Source of the DNA: Luteithermobacter gelatinilyticus
GTDB lineage: Bacteria > Pseudomonadota > Alphaproteobacteria > Sphingomonadales > Emcibacteraceae
Assembly (NCBI RefSeq): GCF_005849285.1
Contig: NZ_CP040517.1
Location: 2,548,501 to 2,612,500, forward strand
Reading direction: 5' to 3'
DNA: 64,000 bases
Part shown: positions 62,904 through 64,000 of the stretch, in pieces
Layout: every line of letters starts with the position of its first letter
Position numbering within the stretch: the first letter of the stretch is position 1
Translations under genes and position numbers: made by a program
The notes under the pieces: model-generated
Told to the model about the DNA's origin: nothing
The model's input: only the letters and a program-made list of their open reading frames with translations
Databases searched by the model: none

Positions 62904-63529
62904 TTAATGAAATGGGGGTTGACGAACTGGTTTGGCAAGAGTGCCATGTGAAAGCAGCCCCAATTCCCTCAGCCTGAAAGCCGACTTCGTTAACCCCCGT
63001 TTCTCCAAGCTCACCAAATATTGCTCGACAGAAAGAGGCGGGGCTTTCAGACTTTGTAATTGTTTGCTGATCGCCTGAAAAACAAGTCTGTAATTTAAAT
63101 CAATCTGGCAAAGTACAAAATCATCCGGATGCTGAATTTCAATCTGCATTTCCCATAGATAGTCTTCGGGGAAATCAGCAAGATTATACGTCACAATCAT
63201 ATCGGCACGAGCCTTGAGAGCCGCCGCCAATACATGGCGGTCATTCACATCCGGTAACTTCAAATCCCCCATCAGTGTCTCATAATTTGTGATCAAGCTG
63301 TATTTGTGATCAAGCTGTCCGGGACTGCCTCGTTCATCAGTTTTCTGGTTCTGGACAACTTCGTTTCAGATATGTCAGGACGGTTTTGCCGCAAAGCACT
63401 GATCCATTCGTCATGGATTCTTTCAGTCCATTTTGCCCGGTATAATCCCGTTTGCGAAATCCTGATCAACAGGTCCCGCAAAACAGATGGATATAAAACA
63501 CATGCATCCAGTACAACAACAAACGCCAA
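62904..63529 (-). pseudogene. PIN-domain toxin gene disrupted by a 17-bp tandem duplication
   Basis: Two adjacent frames encode the halves of one PIN-domain ribonuclease. The first part (63293-63529) starts MAFVVVLDACVLYPSVLRDL with the first acidic residue of the PIN site and ends after DSLITNTA. The second part (62904-63296) continues ITNYETLMGDLKLPDVNDRH and has RADMIVTYNLADFP. Removing one copy of the 17-bp duplication at 63285-63318 restores one open frame of 202 codons. The gene follows an excisionase-type antitoxin by one base. The toxin is probably inactive in this copy, but reversion is possible. Confidence 0.85.
63285..63318. repeat. 17-bp perfect tandem duplication inside the PIN gene
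   Basis: ATTTGTGATCAAGCTGT occurs twice in direct succession (63285-63301 and 63302-63318). Because 17 is not a multiple of three, it shifts the frame and creates the premature stop. Confidence 0.97.
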
Positions 63530-63530
63530 T

Positions 63531-63977
63531 CTATGAATCCACCCCTAATTCTTGGGACAGCACCGCCAATTCATCCGCCGCCTTGTCCATTTCTTCATCA
63601 CGACGTTTCTTATATTTCACAAGCTCTCCAAACAAAATTCGCCGATGTGTCCCCACTTTGTGATAGGGCAATTCTCCCCGCTCGAGCAGTTTGATCAGGA
63701 AAGGACGCGAGACATTTAAGAAATCCGCGGCCTCCTGAGTTGTCATCTCCTTATGCACTGGGACTATATTCACCGCATCCCCTTGAGCCATATATGTCAT
63801 AATGTCGACCAGCAGACGTACGGCCTGACGGGGAAGAATAATCGTTTCGCGATGATCTTCTGCAATTTCGACACGAATTCCTTCTTCCCGGTCCAGAAAG
63901 CGGGCAAGACGACGACTGTTTTCCGTCGCGATTTTTCTTTCTTTGTCATCCGGCAATACAGGCATGATACCAACCAT
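63531..63977 (-). CDS. Excisionase-family DNA-binding protein, likely antitoxin of the PIN gene
   Basis: A 148-residue protein. Residues 70-120 form an excisionase-like helix-turn-helix (MTTQEAADFLNVSRPFLIKL then LPYHKVGTHRRILFGELVKY), and the N-terminal 60 residues are family-specific. Such proteins are commonly encoded just before PIN toxins as antitoxins that bind their own promoter. The ATG at 63977 has GGGAG eight bases upstream. Its stop codon lies one base before the PIN start. It seems intact although the toxin is disrupted. Confidence 0.85.
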   Translation of the reverse strand: MVGIMPVLPDDKERKIATENSRRLARFLDREEGIRVEIAEDHRETIILPRQAVRLLVDIMTYMAQGDAVNIVPVHKEMTTQEAADFLNVSRPFLIKLLERGELPYHKVGTHRRILFGELVKYKKRRDEEMDKAADELAVLSQELGVDS

Positions 63978-64000
63978 TATTAACACTCCCTTGTCGGACG

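Noticed and set aside
63285-63318. Programmed ribosomal frameshift in the PIN gene
   Set aside because: The frame break coincides exactly with a perfect 17-bp duplication, with no slippery heptamer; duplication explains it fully.
1-64000. tRNA and rRNA genes, prophage or integrative element
   Set aside because: No conserved tRNA arms, rRNA segments, integrase, phage structural or conjugation genes were seen.

Overview
The window reads as one contiguous piece of an alphaproteobacterial chromosome, probably from a marine or aquatic lineage near Emcibacterales, Kordiimonadales or Sneathiellales. That placement is inferred from gene content and order: zapA beside a coiled-coil DUF4164 gene, tkt-gap-pgk-fbaB-thiE, a split glycine decarboxylase gcvT-gcvH-gcvPA-gcvPB behind a glycine riboswitch, ispH-thrB-rnhA, a TorF-type porin, a DUF3775 protein and a membrane pyrophosphatase. 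By eye the G+C content is in the mid to upper 50s, with AT-rich intergenic stretches. I found no rRNA, tRNA, CRISPR array, prophage or complete transposase gene.

Layout. 1-10.5 kb is an accessory catabolic cluster, most likely for steroids: an HsaA-like flavin monooxygenase, two Lrp/AsnC regulators, a FadD3-type acyl-CoA ligase, an SDR, a KshA-like Rieske oxygenase, a KstD-like flavoprotein, a reductase of the plant progesterone 5-beta-reductase/iridoid synthase (PRISE) type and a cytochrome P450. 11-18 kb is central carbon metabolism (zapA, DUF4164, tkt, gap, pgk, fbaB, thiE). 18-28 kb holds small unknown and stress genes: two GNATs, a GST, DUF3775, an alcohol dehydrogenase, a DoxX-like protein, a peroxiredoxin operon and YqgE. 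27.8-28.0 kb holds a likely small RNA. 28-37 kb has a TonB-like protein, gamma-glutamyltranspeptidase plus S10 carboxypeptidase, carbonic anhydrase, ispH-thrB-rnhA and a CDGSH protein. 37-42 kb is the glycine cleavage operon. 42-50 kb has a RelE/Phd toxin-antitoxin pair, MipA, an exported RidA, a hydrolase-OsmC fusion, a glycosyltransferase and divergent hppA/ppa. 50-64 kb has an MHYT-GGDEF-EAL protein, UbiD, MarR, PmbA/TldD, TorF, GlxA beside a truncated DJ-1/PfpI gene, an M23 peptidase, xseA, purD and a disrupted PIN/excisionase toxin-antitoxin pair.

Three kinds of structure are not explained by the genes. First, a dispersed palindromic element of 34 bp between TA dinucleotides occurs in at least six full or near-full copies, several fragments and one 270-bp long form. 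It looks like a miniature inverted-repeat element of the IS630/mariner type and repeatedly sits exactly in stop codons. Second, many short tandem duplications (7-17 bp) lie at gene ends and between genes; one 17-bp duplication frameshifts the PIN gene. Third, the 27.84-28.00 kb transcript candidate has three hairpins that carry C/U-rich anti-Shine-Dalgarno motifs in their loops, followed by an intrinsic terminator, resembling the CCUCC-loop sRNAs of alphaproteobacteria. Start codons were adjusted by hand where a ribosome binding site or an overlap favoured an internal start.
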